From Sphingomonadales bacterium (GTDB taxonomy: Bacteria; Pseudomonadota; Alphaproteobacteria; Sphingomonadales; Sphingomonadaceae): a DNA stretch of 64,000 bases. The notes beneath the pieces were generated by a model. It was given only the letters and a program-made list of their open reading frames with translations, ran no database searches and was not told where the DNA came from. This document shows, one piece after another, positions 17,492-25,588 of the stretch. The first letter of the stretch is position 1; every line of letters begins with the position of its first letter. Both the position numbers and the translations under genes were made by a program. Location of the stretch: assembly GCA_025351405.1 (NCBI GenBank), contig JANXVZ010000013.1, positions 106,442-170,441 on the forward strand, in the 5' to 3' direction.

Positions 17492-18220
17492 ATGCAACGT
17501 CCCGTCATCGGCGTCATCGCCTGCAACCGCGCCGCCGGCGAGGATATCGCCGCGTCGGTCATGCACCGCTACATCACCGCCGCTATCGCCCATGCCGATG
17601 TCGCGGCGCTGCTGGTGCCCTCCCTTCCCGATCACATGACCATCGCCGAGGTGCTGCCGCGGGTGGATGGCATCATGCTGACGGGCAGCATCTCCAACGT
17701 CGGTCCCGGCCGCTATGGCGACGACAGCCCCGATCCGCCGGGTCCTTTCGATGCAGCGCGCGACGCGATGGCGCTCGGCCTGGTCGATGCAGCGCTGCTC
17801 GCCGGCAAGCCGGTGCTGGGTGTCTGCCGTGGCTTCCAGGAAATCAATGTCGCCTTCGGCGGGACGTTGCGGCGCGATCTGGGTGACCGCGCGCCGTTGC
17901 CGCACCATGCCCCCGACGGCAGCAGCTTTACCGAAATGTTCGAACATCGCCACGCCGTCGCGCTGGCGCCGGGCGGCGTGCTCGCCACGGCGTTCGGGCG
18001 GGAGACGCTGACGGTCAATTCGGTGCACTACCAGGGCATCGATCGGCTTGGCGCCGGGCTGGCGGTGGAAGCAACCGCCCCCGATGGCGTCATCGAGGCG
18101 GTATCGGCCCGGCGCCACGGCACGCCCTTGCTGGCGGTGCAATGGCACCCGGAATGGGACGCCGCTGACCCCGATTCGGCGCGAATTTTCCAGATGTTCG
18201 GGGCGATGTTGCGCGGGTAG
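17492..18220 (+). CDS. puuD: class I glutamine amidotransferase-like gamma-glutamyl-GABA hydrolase (PuuD-like)
   Basis: A 242-residue peptidase C26 family protein. The nucleophile elbow GVCRGFQE (Cys112), followed by the VQWHPEWD His/Glu motif near the C-terminus, gives the Cys-His-Glu triad. In the Puu pathway this enzyme releases glutamate from gamma-glutamyl-GABA. Its position 0.8 kb after the amine ligase/oxidase/transporter genes, same strand, supports that role. The symbol is by homology and context; other C26 hydrolases act on different gamma-glutamyl compounds. Confidence 0.8.
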   Translation: MQRPVIGVIACNRAAGEDIAASVMHRYITAAIAHADVAALLVPSLPDHMTIAEVLPRVDGIMLTGSISNVGPGRYGDDSPDPPGPFDAARDAMALGLVDAALLAGKPVLGVCRGFQEINVAFGGTLRRDLGDRAPLPHHAPDGSSFTEMFEHRHAVALAPGGVLATAFGRETLTVNSVHYQGIDRLGAGLAVEATAPDGVIEAVSARRHGTPLLAVQWHPEWDAADPDSARIFQMFGAMLRG

Positions 18221-18237
18221 CGACGCAGGTGGCGTCG
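18221..18237 (+). terminator. hairpin after puuD-like gene
   Basis: CGACGC / GCGTCG with a 5-nt loop (AGGTG) immediately after the stop codon at 18220. No U-tract follows, so confidence is limited. Confidence 0.35.
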
Positions 18238-18322
18238 GCACGGCGCCGAAGCCGCTTTGCAGTTCATTCTGCCGCCATCATCGGCTACACACCCTCGATC
18301 CCTTCCCGAAAGCGCAACCTTC

Positions 18323-18976
18323 ATGAAATTCTTCGTCGATACCGCCGACACCGCCGAAATCGCCAGCCTTGCGGCAACCGGCTTGCTCGACGGCGTCACC
18401 ACCAACCCGTCGTTGATCGCAAAATCGGGACGCAAGTTCCTCGAAGTCATCGCCGAGATCGCCGGCCTCACCGATGGCCCGGTATCGGCGGAAGTCGTCG
18501 CCACCACGACCGATGCCATGCTGCGCGAGGCCGATGTGCTGCGCAAGATCGGCGACAATATCTGCATCAAGCTGCCGCTGACGATGGACGGCCTGACCGC
18601 GTGCAAAAAGCTGTCGGATGACGGCGTCATGGTCAATGTGACGCTTTGCTTTTCGGCGAACCAGGCGCTGCTGGCGGCGAAGGCCGGCGCGTCGTTCATC
18701 TCGCCGTTCGTCGGTCGCCTCGATGATATCGGCTTCGATGGCATGACGCTGATCGAAGACATCAAGATGATCTACGACAATTACGCCTTCGATACCGAGA
18801 TCCTCGTCGCCAGCGTCCGCCATCCCATCCACGTGTTGCAGGCGGCAAAGCTGGGGGCCGACGTCGCCACCATGCCCGCCGCGGTCATTCGCGCCCTGGC
18901 GCATCACCCGCTGACCGACAAGGGGCTGGCGATGTTCATGGCCGATTGGGCAAAGACCGGCCAATCGATCCTGTAA
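18323..18976 (+). CDS. tal: transaldolase / fructose-6-phosphate aldolase family protein
   Basis: A 217-residue small transaldolase of the TalC/FSA subfamily (about 215-220 residues is usual). [13 protein letters not shown] and GVTTNPSLI at the N-terminus and NICIKLPLT, with the Schiff-base Lys in the CIK segment, are diagnostic. [18 protein letters not shown] and [11 protein letters not shown] complete the barrel. It transfers dihydroxyacetone units in the pentose phosphate pathway, or acts as an F6P aldolase; sequence does not separate these safely. The ATG at 18323 begins the conserved N-terminus; the upstream extension lacks homology. Confidence 0.9.
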   Translation: MKFFVDTADTAEIASLAATGLLDGVTTNPSLIAKSGRKFLEVIAEIAGLTDGPVSAEVVATTTDAMLREADVLRKIGDNICIKLPLTMDGLTACKKLSDDGVMVNVTLCFSANQALLAAKAGASFISPFVGRLDDIGFDGMTLIEDIKMIYDNYAFDTEILVASVRHPIHVLQAAKLGADVATMPAAVIRALAHHPLTDKGLAMFMADWAKTGQSIL

Positions 18977-18986
18977 TGGTCCGGCG

Positions 18987-19934
18987 GTGACGCCTGGCGC
19001 GAGCGAACCGGCGGGCCCGACCGGACTGGCCAGCTTGGCCGGGTTGGCTGCGACCTGGCTCGCCAGCCTTGCCGATGCCCGCCGGCTGTCGCCGCACACC
19101 GTGCGCGCCTATGCAGCGACGCTGGACGGGTTCGAGGATTTTCTGCGGCATCACCTTGGCGGCCCGGTCACCGCGCAGGCGCTGACCGCCCTCACGGCGG
19201 CGGATTTTCGCGCCTATCTGGCCGGCCGCCGCGGCGATGGCCTGGCGAATGTCTCGGTGGCGCGCGAAATTTCGGCGCTTCGCACGTTCTTCGGCTGGGC
19301 GCGGCGCACGCAGGGGTTGGCGTGTGATGGCCTTGTCGGGGTCAAATCGCCCAAGCTGCCGCGTCGGGTGCCGCGGCCGGTGTCGCCCGGCGATGCCACC
19401 GGCTTGATTACCGCGGTCGGCGACGATGCGCGCAGCCCGTGGACGGCGGCGCGCGATACCGCCGTGCTGTTGCTGCTCTACGGTGCCGGCCTGCGCATCG
19501 CCGAGGCCTTGGCGCTGACAGGCGCGATCATGCCGCTCGGTGCGACGCTCAGCGTCACCGGCAAGCGCAACAAGACCCGCAACGTGCCACTGCTGCCCAT
19601 CGTCGCGGAAGCGATCATGGCGTATGTGGCGCTGACGCCGTGGCCGCCCAGCCGCGATGCGCCCCTGTTTCGGGGGGTTCGGGGCGGGCCGCTCGATCCG
19701 GGCATCGTCCGCAGCGCCATCAGGGCCGCGCGCCCCGCGCTGGGGTTGCCCGTCACCGCCACGCCGCACGCCTTGCGCCACAGCTTTGCCACGCATTTGC
19801 TGGCGGGCGGCGCCGATTTGCGGTCGATCCAGGAATTGCTCGGCCACGCCAGCCTGTCATCGACGCAGATCTACACGGCGGTCGACGCGGCGCAGTTGCT
19901 CGATGTCTATCGCAATGCGCATCCGCGAGCGTGA
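18987..19934 (+). CDS. xerC: tyrosine recombinase XerC
   Basis: A 315-residue site-specific recombinase that, with XerD, resolves chromosome dimers at dif. It has an N-terminal SAM-like core-binding domain (about 20-110) and a catalytic domain with all six residues: Arg170 in GAGLRIAEAL, Lys193 in TGKRNK, His261 and Arg264 in PHALRHSFATHLL, His287 in LLGHASLSS and the nucleophile Tyr296 in TQIYTAVD. Length and motifs fit the chromosomal XerC rather than a phage integrase. It starts with GTG 10 bp after transaldolase. Confidence 0.88.
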   Translation: MTPGASEPAGPTGLASLAGLAATWLASLADARRLSPHTVRAYAATLDGFEDFLRHHLGGPVTAQALTALTAADFRAYLAGRRGDGLANVSVAREISALRTFFGWARRTQGLACDGLVGVKSPKLPRRVPRPVSPGDATGLITAVGDDARSPWTAARDTAVLLLLYGAGLRIAEALALTGAIMPLGATLSVTGKRNKTRNVPLLPIVAEAIMAYVALTPWPPSRDAPLFRGVRGGPLDPGIVRSAIRAARPALGLPVTATPHALRHSFATHLLAGGADLRSIQELLGHASLSSTQIYTAVDAAQLLDVYRNAHPRA

Positions 19935-19962
19935 TGACACAGCAGCGCTGCGAAGGCCCGGT

Positions 19963-20502
19963 TCAGCTGGAAAAAAGGTTCTGCTCCGCTTTGCGCAGCC
20001 GCTCGTCGACATCGGCGTAACCGGGATCCGCGAGCAAGGCGCGTAACGCGAGAATATCACCCGGGCCGGCAACAATCGTGAGGGCGTTCGCCAACGCCCA
20101 GCGGACTTCGGGGTCGGTCTCGCGTTTCAGCGCGTCGATCAGCCCGGGGCCGGCAATGCCCGTCGCTTCCTGGACGGTCAACGAACGCGCCAGGCCCTCG
20201 CGGACCTTTGTGGCATATGGCCGGCTGAGATGGCGCAGCAGCACCGGCACGGCGGCGGCGTAGCGGGTCGGGCTATTGACCAGATCCCATACCGACGCAA
20301 CGTCGATACCCACGGCCGCGAGGTCTGCCAGCAATCCGGTCTGCTCGTGGCGATAGCGGTCCTCCGCTGCCCGCCGGGCCGCCTCTTTCCTGTCGCGTTG
20401 TTCGACCCATTCCGGACAACTCTCGAACAAGGCGGTCGATTCGGCAGCCGTCATCGAGCCGCTGGCTTTCAACCGTGCCATCAACTCCTGCATCGTGATC
20501 AT
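19963..20502 (-). CDS. HEAT-repeat-like probable immunity protein
   Basis: A 179-residue soluble, helical protein. The N-terminal part (1-60) is charged and probably coiled (DRKEAARRAAEDRYRHEQ). Residues about 84-165 read as HEAT-like repeats (VPVLLRHLSRPYATKVREGLARSL; then DPEVRWALANAL). The ATG at 20502 overlaps the stop of the toxin-like gene by 4 bp (ATGA). Polymorphic toxin systems commonly encode a small immunity protein immediately after the toxin, and HEAT proteins are a recurrent class, so immunity is the likely role. That is inference from position and fold. Confidence 0.6.
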   Translation of the reverse strand: MITMQELMARLKASGSMTAAESTALFESCPEWVEQRDRKEAARRAAEDRYRHEQTGLLADLAAVGIDVASVWDLVNSPTRYAAAVPVLLRHLSRPYATKVREGLARSLTVQEATGIAGPGLIDALKRETDPEVRWALANALTIVAGPGDILALRALLADPGYADVDERLRKAEQNLFSS

Positions 20503-21710
20503 GGAGCACCCGGAATATATTTTATGAGCAGTTCGCCGCGCGCCTGCGCCATCAGGATTTCGTCGTTCAACACCGTCGATGGCCGTACCCATAGTTCGAA
20601 GCTGCGGCCCGTCTGCTCGCTATAGCTGGCGAAATCCCGCAGTTGCTGGGTGTAGCTCAGTTCCTTGACGTTCTTGACTTCGGTCAGCACGGTATCCGTC
20701 AGCTTGTCGGGAATCCGCAGCTGATTGCTGCCGGGAATGCGGATCGCAGTCTTGGGCCCGGTGACGCCGACAGCCTCTTCTCCCTCGGCCCCCAGCTTTC
20801 GGGCCAGCGCCGTTCCCGTCAACGGCTTTCCGTCTGGCCCCAGCGGCTTGACGTCTAGCGGCCTTGGCCCGGCTGGAGCGGCCGGCTCGGGCGGCGGCGC
20901 GCTGGCCGGCTCTGCGGTTCTGGCGCCCGGGCCTTCCTCCTTGACGATCCGCCTCGCCAGCCACGCCATGAACACGGCGCCGCCCAGCCCGATAAACGCC
21001 TTGGCATAATTTTCGCCGGCGCGGTCGAGTTCGGGTACGCTCTTGGCGTTGATGGCGGCCAGCGTGGTGCGGACCAGCAACTCAAGCGCATCCAGGCCCG
21101 CGCTGCCGGCCTGATAATAGACCATGATCAGCATGGCCGAATCGAATACGGCGCCAGAGATCGGGTTGGTGTTGGCCAGCGCGCCGGCGATGACGAACGC
21201 TGCCATGACCTCCAGATTTTCGGCGGTGAACAGCTTTTTAAAGGTGTTGGCCAGCGCCGGCCCCATGTGATCGGCGGAACGTTTCAGCCCGGCGATAACC
21301 TTGTCGGTCATGCCCATCGCTGCCACCGCGGCATCGGCCTGCTGCTGAGCCGTCAGCGTCAGGCCCGGTGGCGGCTTCAGGATCGGGCGCTGCTCCGGCG
21401 GCGGTGGCGGCTTGAGCAGCACGGGCCGGTCGACGATTTCGATGAGCAGCAGGCGATGCGCCGCGATGCCGCGTTCGACGATCCGCAGCAAGTCATTGTC
21501 ATTGGCGCTGCGGGTATCGAGGTGAAGGTCATGGCGGCCGGGCCAGCGCCGCAACTGGTCGATGGCGCCGGGTTCCCGGCGCAGCACCGCCAGGGCGTGA
21601 TGCATGCCATCGTGCTCTGCGGCGCGGCGAACCGCCGGCGGGAAGTTGGCGCTGCGGCCGAGCACCAGCCGGCCCTGGGCTGTGCGGATGACAAGGTGGT
21701 CGCTATGCAT
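20499..21710 (-). CDS. putative polymorphic toxin with C-terminal Tox-REase-7-like nuclease domain
   Basis: A 403-residue protein of modular build. Residues 1-95 are an unrecognised alpha/beta region. Residues 96-116 are a Pro-rich linker with KPPPPP. Residues 130-255 are helical and hydrophobic (FVIAGALANTNPISGAVFDSAM) and look like a pre-toxin or membrane-interacting region. A second Pro/Ala linker covers 262-295. Residues 300-403 match the restriction-endonuclease-fold toxin family Tox-REase-7: Glu311/312 in GEEAVG, Asp335 in RIPDKL, then Glu344-x-Lys346 in LTEVKNV, a PD-(D/E)xK core, followed by LSYTQQLRDF and FELWVRPST. No signal peptide, PAAR, Rhs or LysM is recognisable. It lies 104 bp after the tadG-like gene, same strand, and overlaps a probable immunity gene. 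Confidence 0.7.
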   Translation of the reverse strand: MHSDHLVIRTAQGRLVLGRSANFPPAVRRAAEHDGMHHALAVLRREPGAIDQLRRWPGRHDLHLDTRSANDNDLLRIVERGIAAHRLLLIEIVDRPVLLKPPPPPEQRPILKPPPGLTLTAQQQADAAVAAMGMTDKVIAGLKRSADHMGPALANTFKKLFTAENLEVMAAFVIAGALANTNPISGAVFDSAMLIMVYYQAGSAGLDALELLVRTTLAAINAKSVPELDRAGENYAKAFIGLGGAVFMAWLARRIVKEEGPGARTAEPASAPPPEPAAPAGPRPLDVKPLGPDGKPLTGTALARKLGAEGEEAVGVTGPKTAIRIPGSNQLRIPDKLTDTVLTEVKNVKELSYTQQLRDFASYSEQTGRSFELWVRPSTVLNDEILMAQARGELLIKYIPGAP

Positions 21711-21814
21711 GATCGCCGTGCGTCTTTACCCCCTGCCGTGCCAGCGCCGGTTCACGGTCCGAGGTATATTGGCACGAAGTCGCCGGGGTTGGCCAGCGAC
21801 CTAGCGCAGTGGCG

Positions 21815-23227
21815 TCAACTCGCCGTATCGAACAACAACCGCGTCCCGGCAAAGGTGGTGGCGATGTTCTTGAACAGGTTGACCAGATCGGTCGTGGCGT
21901 TGTGCGCCGACGGGCAAGCCCCTGTTGGACCGCCCTGGTCCGAATAGAACCGGTCCGGCGCCACGGTGTAGGCGGGCTGGCCGGCGTCGATCGCGATCTG
22001 CTGCATCGTCGAACACGCCGATATGCGCGGCAAGTCGGTCGGGCAGCTGCCGGTCGCGGACGTCGGCGCGCCATAGGCGATGGAATACACCCATGTCCCC
22101 GCGGCGGTTGCGGCCTGGGCGGCGTTGATCGCCTGGTGGCACTGGTTGTTGTACTTGGCGGCACCGACGTTTGCCGATGTCGCGCCGGAATCACCGTCGC
22201 TGAGGATGATCATCACCTTGCGAACGCCCGGGCGGCCAGTGCCGACCAGGGCGGCCTGCGCGGCCGTGATCGCATCGGCAAAATAGGTGCCGAAGCCGCC
22301 GACAGCCGACAGGCCCTGCTTGCAGCCCGTGGCGCCACCGCCGACGGCCTTCACCAGGTTCGAGGTGTTGTCGATGGTGACCGCTCCACCGCTGCCGGTG
22401 TTGGCGTAGGTGTTGCTCAGCCCGAGCACCGAATAGACCGGCGCCGGCGAATTCGAATATTTGACGATCGTCGGCGTCGACGTGCTGCAGTCGTAATTCT
22501 TGGCGGCTTCGCTTGCGGTGGACAGACCCGGGAACACCATCAGCCCGACCGACGCCACCGAGGGCTTGAGCGCGGACATCAGTGTCAGCACGCCAGCCTT
22601 GGCGCAGGTGATGCGCGACGCGCCGGGCACCGAACAATTGGCATCGGTGTTGTTCATCGACGCCGTCGTGTCGAGGACGATCATCACGTCGATCGGGATG
22701 GGTGGCCCGGACTTCGCCGCCGCTGTGGCGGTCGCCGAAATGTTCATCGACGAAATGCCGAGGATCCGCGCGAAGTTCATCCGCACCGATGCATTCTGCT
22801 TGACGACGATGGCGTTGGCGGAATCGGACCCGGTGCAATCGACACCCGTCGTGGTCAGGCATTTGAACTGCGGGTAGCCGGGCGCCATGGTTGCCGTCAT
22901 GCGTGCCGATGCGTTGCGGGCGCCGCTGACGGCACTGTAGTTCGACGCTGTCACCAGCGCCTTGCCGGGCTGGGTGGTGCAGCAATTGACCTCGGATGCC
23001 CCGGCGAGCGCAGCGGCATCGGTCGAGGCCTGCAAGGCGCGATGGGCATTATAAACATTGCCGAGATCGATCACATAGGCCGTCGATCCGACGATCACGA
23101 CCATCGCCATCACGAAGATGACGACAGACGCACCGCGCGTGCTGCGCAGCGTGTCGCCGACGAGGGCTCGTGTGTTGCCGGCCAGGGTCTTCAGGGACCC
23201 GATCACAGTGCTGAAACGTCGCATCAT
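21815..23227 (-). CDS. TadG-like pilus assembly protein with von Willebrand factor A domain
   Basis: A 470-residue envelope protein. The N-terminal pilin-like transmembrane segment (TRGASVVIFVMAMVVIVGSTAYVIDLGNVY, about residues 30-60, with the ALQASTDAAALAGA helix after it) is the TadE/TadG signature. A vWA domain begins near 178 (IDVMIVLDTTASM) with MIDAS residues in DTTAS (186-190). VRKVMIILSDGDSG supplies a further strand, and Cys pairs are scattered through the domain. Tad systems build Flp pili for surface attachment; TadG anchors or regulates the pilus. It overlaps the tadE-like gene by 4 bp. No other tad genes are in the window. Confidence 0.85.
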   Translation of the reverse strand: MMRRFSTVIGSLKTLAGNTRALVGDTLRSTRGASVVIFVMAMVVIVGSTAYVIDLGNVYNAHRALQASTDAAALAGASEVNCCTTQPGKALVTASNYSAVSGARNASARMTATMAPGYPQFKCLTTTGVDCTGSDSANAIVVKQNASVRMNFARILGISSMNISATATAAAKSGPPIPIDVMIVLDTTASMNNTDANCSVPGASRITCAKAGVLTLMSALKPSVASVGLMVFPGLSTASEAAKNYDCSTSTPTIVKYSNSPAPVYSVLGLSNTYANTGSGGAVTIDNTSNLVKAVGGGATGCKQGLSAVGGFGTYFADAITAAQAALVGTGRPGVRKVMIILSDGDSGATSANVGAAKYNNQCHQAINAAQAATAAGTWVYSIAYGAPTSATGSCPTDLPRISACSTMQQIAIDAGQPAYTVAPDRFYSDQGGPTGACPSAHNATTDLVNLFKNIATTFAGTRLLFDTAS

Positions 23228-23706
23228 TCAACCCGCTCCGTCGTTTGCGAGGACAATGTGCAACCCGGCGCGGCGTTGAAGCCGAGAATGGTCAGGTCGC
23301 AGGAATATGTCGCCAGCAGCGTCGCGGGCTGGCCGGTGGTCGCGGCAGTAAGCAGCGTCTTGCAACTGCCGTCGCTGTTGCAACTGGTGCCGTTGACCGA
23401 AAAGGTGAGCACCGGCGTCGATTGGTTAAGGCCCGGTGTCGAGGTGTTGAAGCGCGCAACCGCGTCCGAATAGGGCGTGGCGCTCGACCGGCCGATGGCG
23501 AACTGGCGGATGCTGGCGCGAACGCCATCGGTGAGGGCGACGTTGTTGTTGAGGGCAACGCCGAACTTGACGATGGCGAACAACACCGTTGCCATCACCG
23601 GTACGATGAGCGCGAATTCTGCGGCGGCGGCGCCGCGACGGTTGCGCATGGCTGCACCGACCGACCACGTCGATACCGCCCGACCTGCGGAAAACCAGCG
23701 ATTCAT
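23224..23706 (-). CDS. TadE-like pseudopilin family protein
   Basis: A 160-residue protein with the TadE signature: RNRRGAAAAEFALIVPVMATVLFAIVKFG at about residues 22-50, in which the Glu of AAAEFAL follows the prepilin-peptidase-type cleavage site. The rest is a small periplasmic domain with four Cys residues (TSCNSDGSCK and SCDL...PGCTL). The ATG at 23706 has GGGGG at 7 nt; a TTG one codon earlier is less well spaced. It is the first gene of a minus-strand run tadE-tadG-toxin-immunity. Confidence 0.85.
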   Translation of the reverse strand: MNRWFSAGRAVSTWSVGAAMRNRRGAAAAEFALIVPVMATVLFAIVKFGVALNNNVALTDGVRASIRQFAIGRSSATPYSDAVARFNTSTPGLNQSTPVLTFSVNGTSCNSDGSCKTLLTAATTGQPATLLATYSCDLTILGFNAAPGCTLSSQTTERVE

Positions 23707-24147
23707 CAATCGACCCCCGAAATAGGCGGCACACCGAGCGAATATGCGAATCGGAAAGCCACCTGAACGTTACGACACAGTTAGCATTTATTATTGCTTT
23801 GTCAATTTGTCGGCCATGCCATCAGCGCGTCACGTCCGTGGAAACATTCATTACTTTCCGGTAGCATAGCGGTTAGAATTGCCAGCGACCGGGGTAGAAA
23901 CCATGGCTTTGATCCTGAACAGGATGTCCCGGAATCGGCGGAGCGCGGCGAAATAACTCTGGGCATGACCACGCGAAATCCGACCTCGCAATTTTCATAC
24001 GGCGCAAGCGTCGCAAGCGCGCATCTGCGGCGGGCCACCGCAATTGTCCCTTAGAACGGCCCGAAAATATTTTGCTTCAGTTGCCGAATCGGCAGGCCCC
24101 GCCCCCGGCAGCCCCTCCAGATGTAGCCGTCCGGTCGCCAACCGGAG
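23707..24147. other. 441-bp intergenic region upstream of tadE-like gene
   Basis: No convincing gene. It is less GC-rich than its surroundings, especially 23770-23815, and holds the candidate tadE promoter. A 13-bp palindrome (TGCCGA-A-TCGGCA) occurs around 24083-24095, between this region and the phosphodiesterase stop. An 86-codon plus-strand frame (23794-24054) has no recognisable features and is not called. Confidence 0.5.
23778..23805 (-). promoter_or_regulatory. candidate sigma-70 promoter for tadE-tadG
   Basis: On the minus strand a perfect -35 hexamer TTGACA (23805-23800) is followed after 16 bp by TAACTG (23783-23778), a poor -10, in an AT-rich patch. Transcription would begin about 65 bp before the tadE start. 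The weak -10 keeps confidence low. Confidence 0.33.
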
Positions 24148-25473
24148 TCAGAACACCGGCTTGCCTTCTGCATCGGGCAAGCTGACCCCGAGAAGCCTGG
24201 CCACCGAAGGTGCAATGTCGCGCATGTCGATCTCGCCGATCGAGCCCCTGGCGCGCACATCGGGACCCGCGGCGATCAGCGTCGATCGCATCGCCGGCAG
24301 CGCCGGGAAATAGCCATGCATGCCCCGGCCGGCGCTCGGCGATACCAACGGCGCCGCCGGGTTCTTGCCGGTTTGATAGCCCGGCTTGAGGTTGATCCAG
24401 TATTGCCCGCCGCTGCCACCCCTTCCGGCAATCTCGGCGCTGCCGATCCAGCGATCGATTCCGGCGTCTGGGTTCCGGGCCAGCGCCGCCAGCAGCGTTT
24501 CGACGCGACCCCGCAGCGCGCTGTCGTCGGGCCGCGCCAGCACCACCGAGGCACTGCCGCCCGCCAGCCAGGGTTCCGCCTCCCACGACGTCACCTTGCC
24601 CGTGGCATCCGTCTTGATCAGCCCGGCTTCGATGAAGGCCCCGTACAGATTGACGTCCGTCGTCACCGCGGCAAAACCATGGTCGGAGACGACAACGATA
24701 TCGATCCCGGGTTGCGCGGCGCGGGCGGCGGCGACAAGCCGGCCGATGGCGGCGTCGATGCGTTCGAGGGCGGCATGGGCCTGCGGCGTGTCGGGGCCGC
24801 TTTCGTGCTGCACATGGTCGAGGCCGGTCAGATAAACGGTGGCGAAGCCGGGCTTTTGGGTCGTCATCAGTTCGGCGGCGAACCGCGCCCGCGTTTCATC
24901 GGCTTCGACGCTTTCATCGATGCCGTCGGCATAGGCGCCAAGCTTGCGTTCCAGCGCTTCGGAAAGCCCTGGTGTTGCAAGGGCGCGGTTGAGCTTGCGG
25001 TCATCGGCGGTGCCGGTCCGCCACAGTTGCGGCAGGTTGCTGTCGATACCGCGCGCTGCGACGCTGACCGGCCAATGCACGTTGACGGTGTGCAGCCCGG
25101 CCTGGTGCGCCGCGTCCCACAAGGTCGGCACCTTGATGTCTTCGGCATACCAATACCAGCCGGTCTGGTTTTTCTGGAACGGGTCGAAGGTCAGGTTGTT
25201 GGCGATGCCGTGGCGGGCCGGGGAAACACCGGTCAGGATGGTGGTGTGGCTGGGGTAGGTCAATGTCGGCAGCACGCCGCGCACGCCCGCGGCGTGGACG
25301 CCGGCTTGTGCGAGCCCGCGCAGGGTCGGCAGCCTGAGGCCGCGTGCATCGGCGTCGGACACGTCTCCCGGGCGCAGGCCGTCGATCGAAATGAGCAGGA
25401 CGGGCGCGGCGGTGGCGGGGACGGCGGCGGTGGCAAGCGCGACAAGCACGCCGGCGAGTGTGAAGCGTGGCAA
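24148..25473 (-). CDS. secreted nucleotide pyrophosphatase/phosphodiesterase (ENPP, alkaline phosphatase superfamily)
   Basis: A 441-residue periplasmic metal hydrolase. It has a signal peptide (LAGVLVALATAAVPATAA) and starts the mature domain with VLLISIDGLRP (Asp metal ligand). PTLTYPSHTTILTG holds the Thr nucleophile of the NPP family. Further metal ligands sit in TGLDHVQHESG and VVSDHGFAAV, and GMHGYFPALPAMRSTLIAAGP is the C-terminal ENPP landmark. It probably hydrolyses nucleotide or phosphodiester bonds. The start is TTG at 25473, supported by AAGGA at about 8 nt and the intact signal peptide. Confidence 0.88.
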   Translation of the reverse strand: MPRFTLAGVLVALATAAVPATAAPVLLISIDGLRPGDVSDADARGLRLPTLRGLAQAGVHAAGVRGVLPTLTYPSHTTILTGVSPARHGIANNLTFDPFQKNQTGWYWYAEDIKVPTLWDAAHQAGLHTVNVHWPVSVAARGIDSNLPQLWRTGTADDRKLNRALATPGLSEALERKLGAYADGIDESVEADETRARFAAELMTTQKPGFATVYLTGLDHVQHESGPDTPQAHAALERIDAAIGRLVAAARAAQPGIDIVVVSDHGFAAVTTDVNLYGAFIEAGLIKTDATGKVTSWEAEPWLAGGSASVVLARPDDSALRGRVETLLAALARNPDAGIDRWIGSAEIAGRGGSGGQYWINLKPGYQTGKNPAAPLVSPSAGRGMHGYFPALPAMRSTLIAAGPDVRARGSIGEIDMRDIAPSVARLLGVSLPDAEGKPVF

Positions 25474-25552
25474 GGGCGTGTCCTTCGCGGCCGGTGATAC
25501 GGCATGGTTAGGCGCTGGCAGCTACGGATGCCATGTTACAGATTGACGATAG

Positions 25553-25583
25553 CCCTGCCTTCCCCGGATCAGGGAAGGCAGGG
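25553..25583 (-). terminator. perfect 12-bp hairpin terminator after SPFH gene
   Basis: CCCTGCCTTCCC and GGGAAGGCAGGG pair perfectly around a 7-nt loop, 5 bp beyond the stop codon of the prohibitin-like gene on the minus strand. This is the longest perfect inverted repeat I found in the window. No U-tract follows. Confidence 0.65.
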
Positions 25584-25588
25584 TGCCG

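Noticed and set aside
18987..19934. XerC as integrase of a mobile island carrying the toxin genes
   Set aside because: Length, motifs and the transaldolase neighbour fit the chromosomal XerC; I saw no att repeats, tRNA or other mobile genes.
21809..23473. 554-codon plus-strand frame opposite tadG
   Set aside because: Gly/Arg/His-rich shadow of the tadG-like and tadE-like genes.
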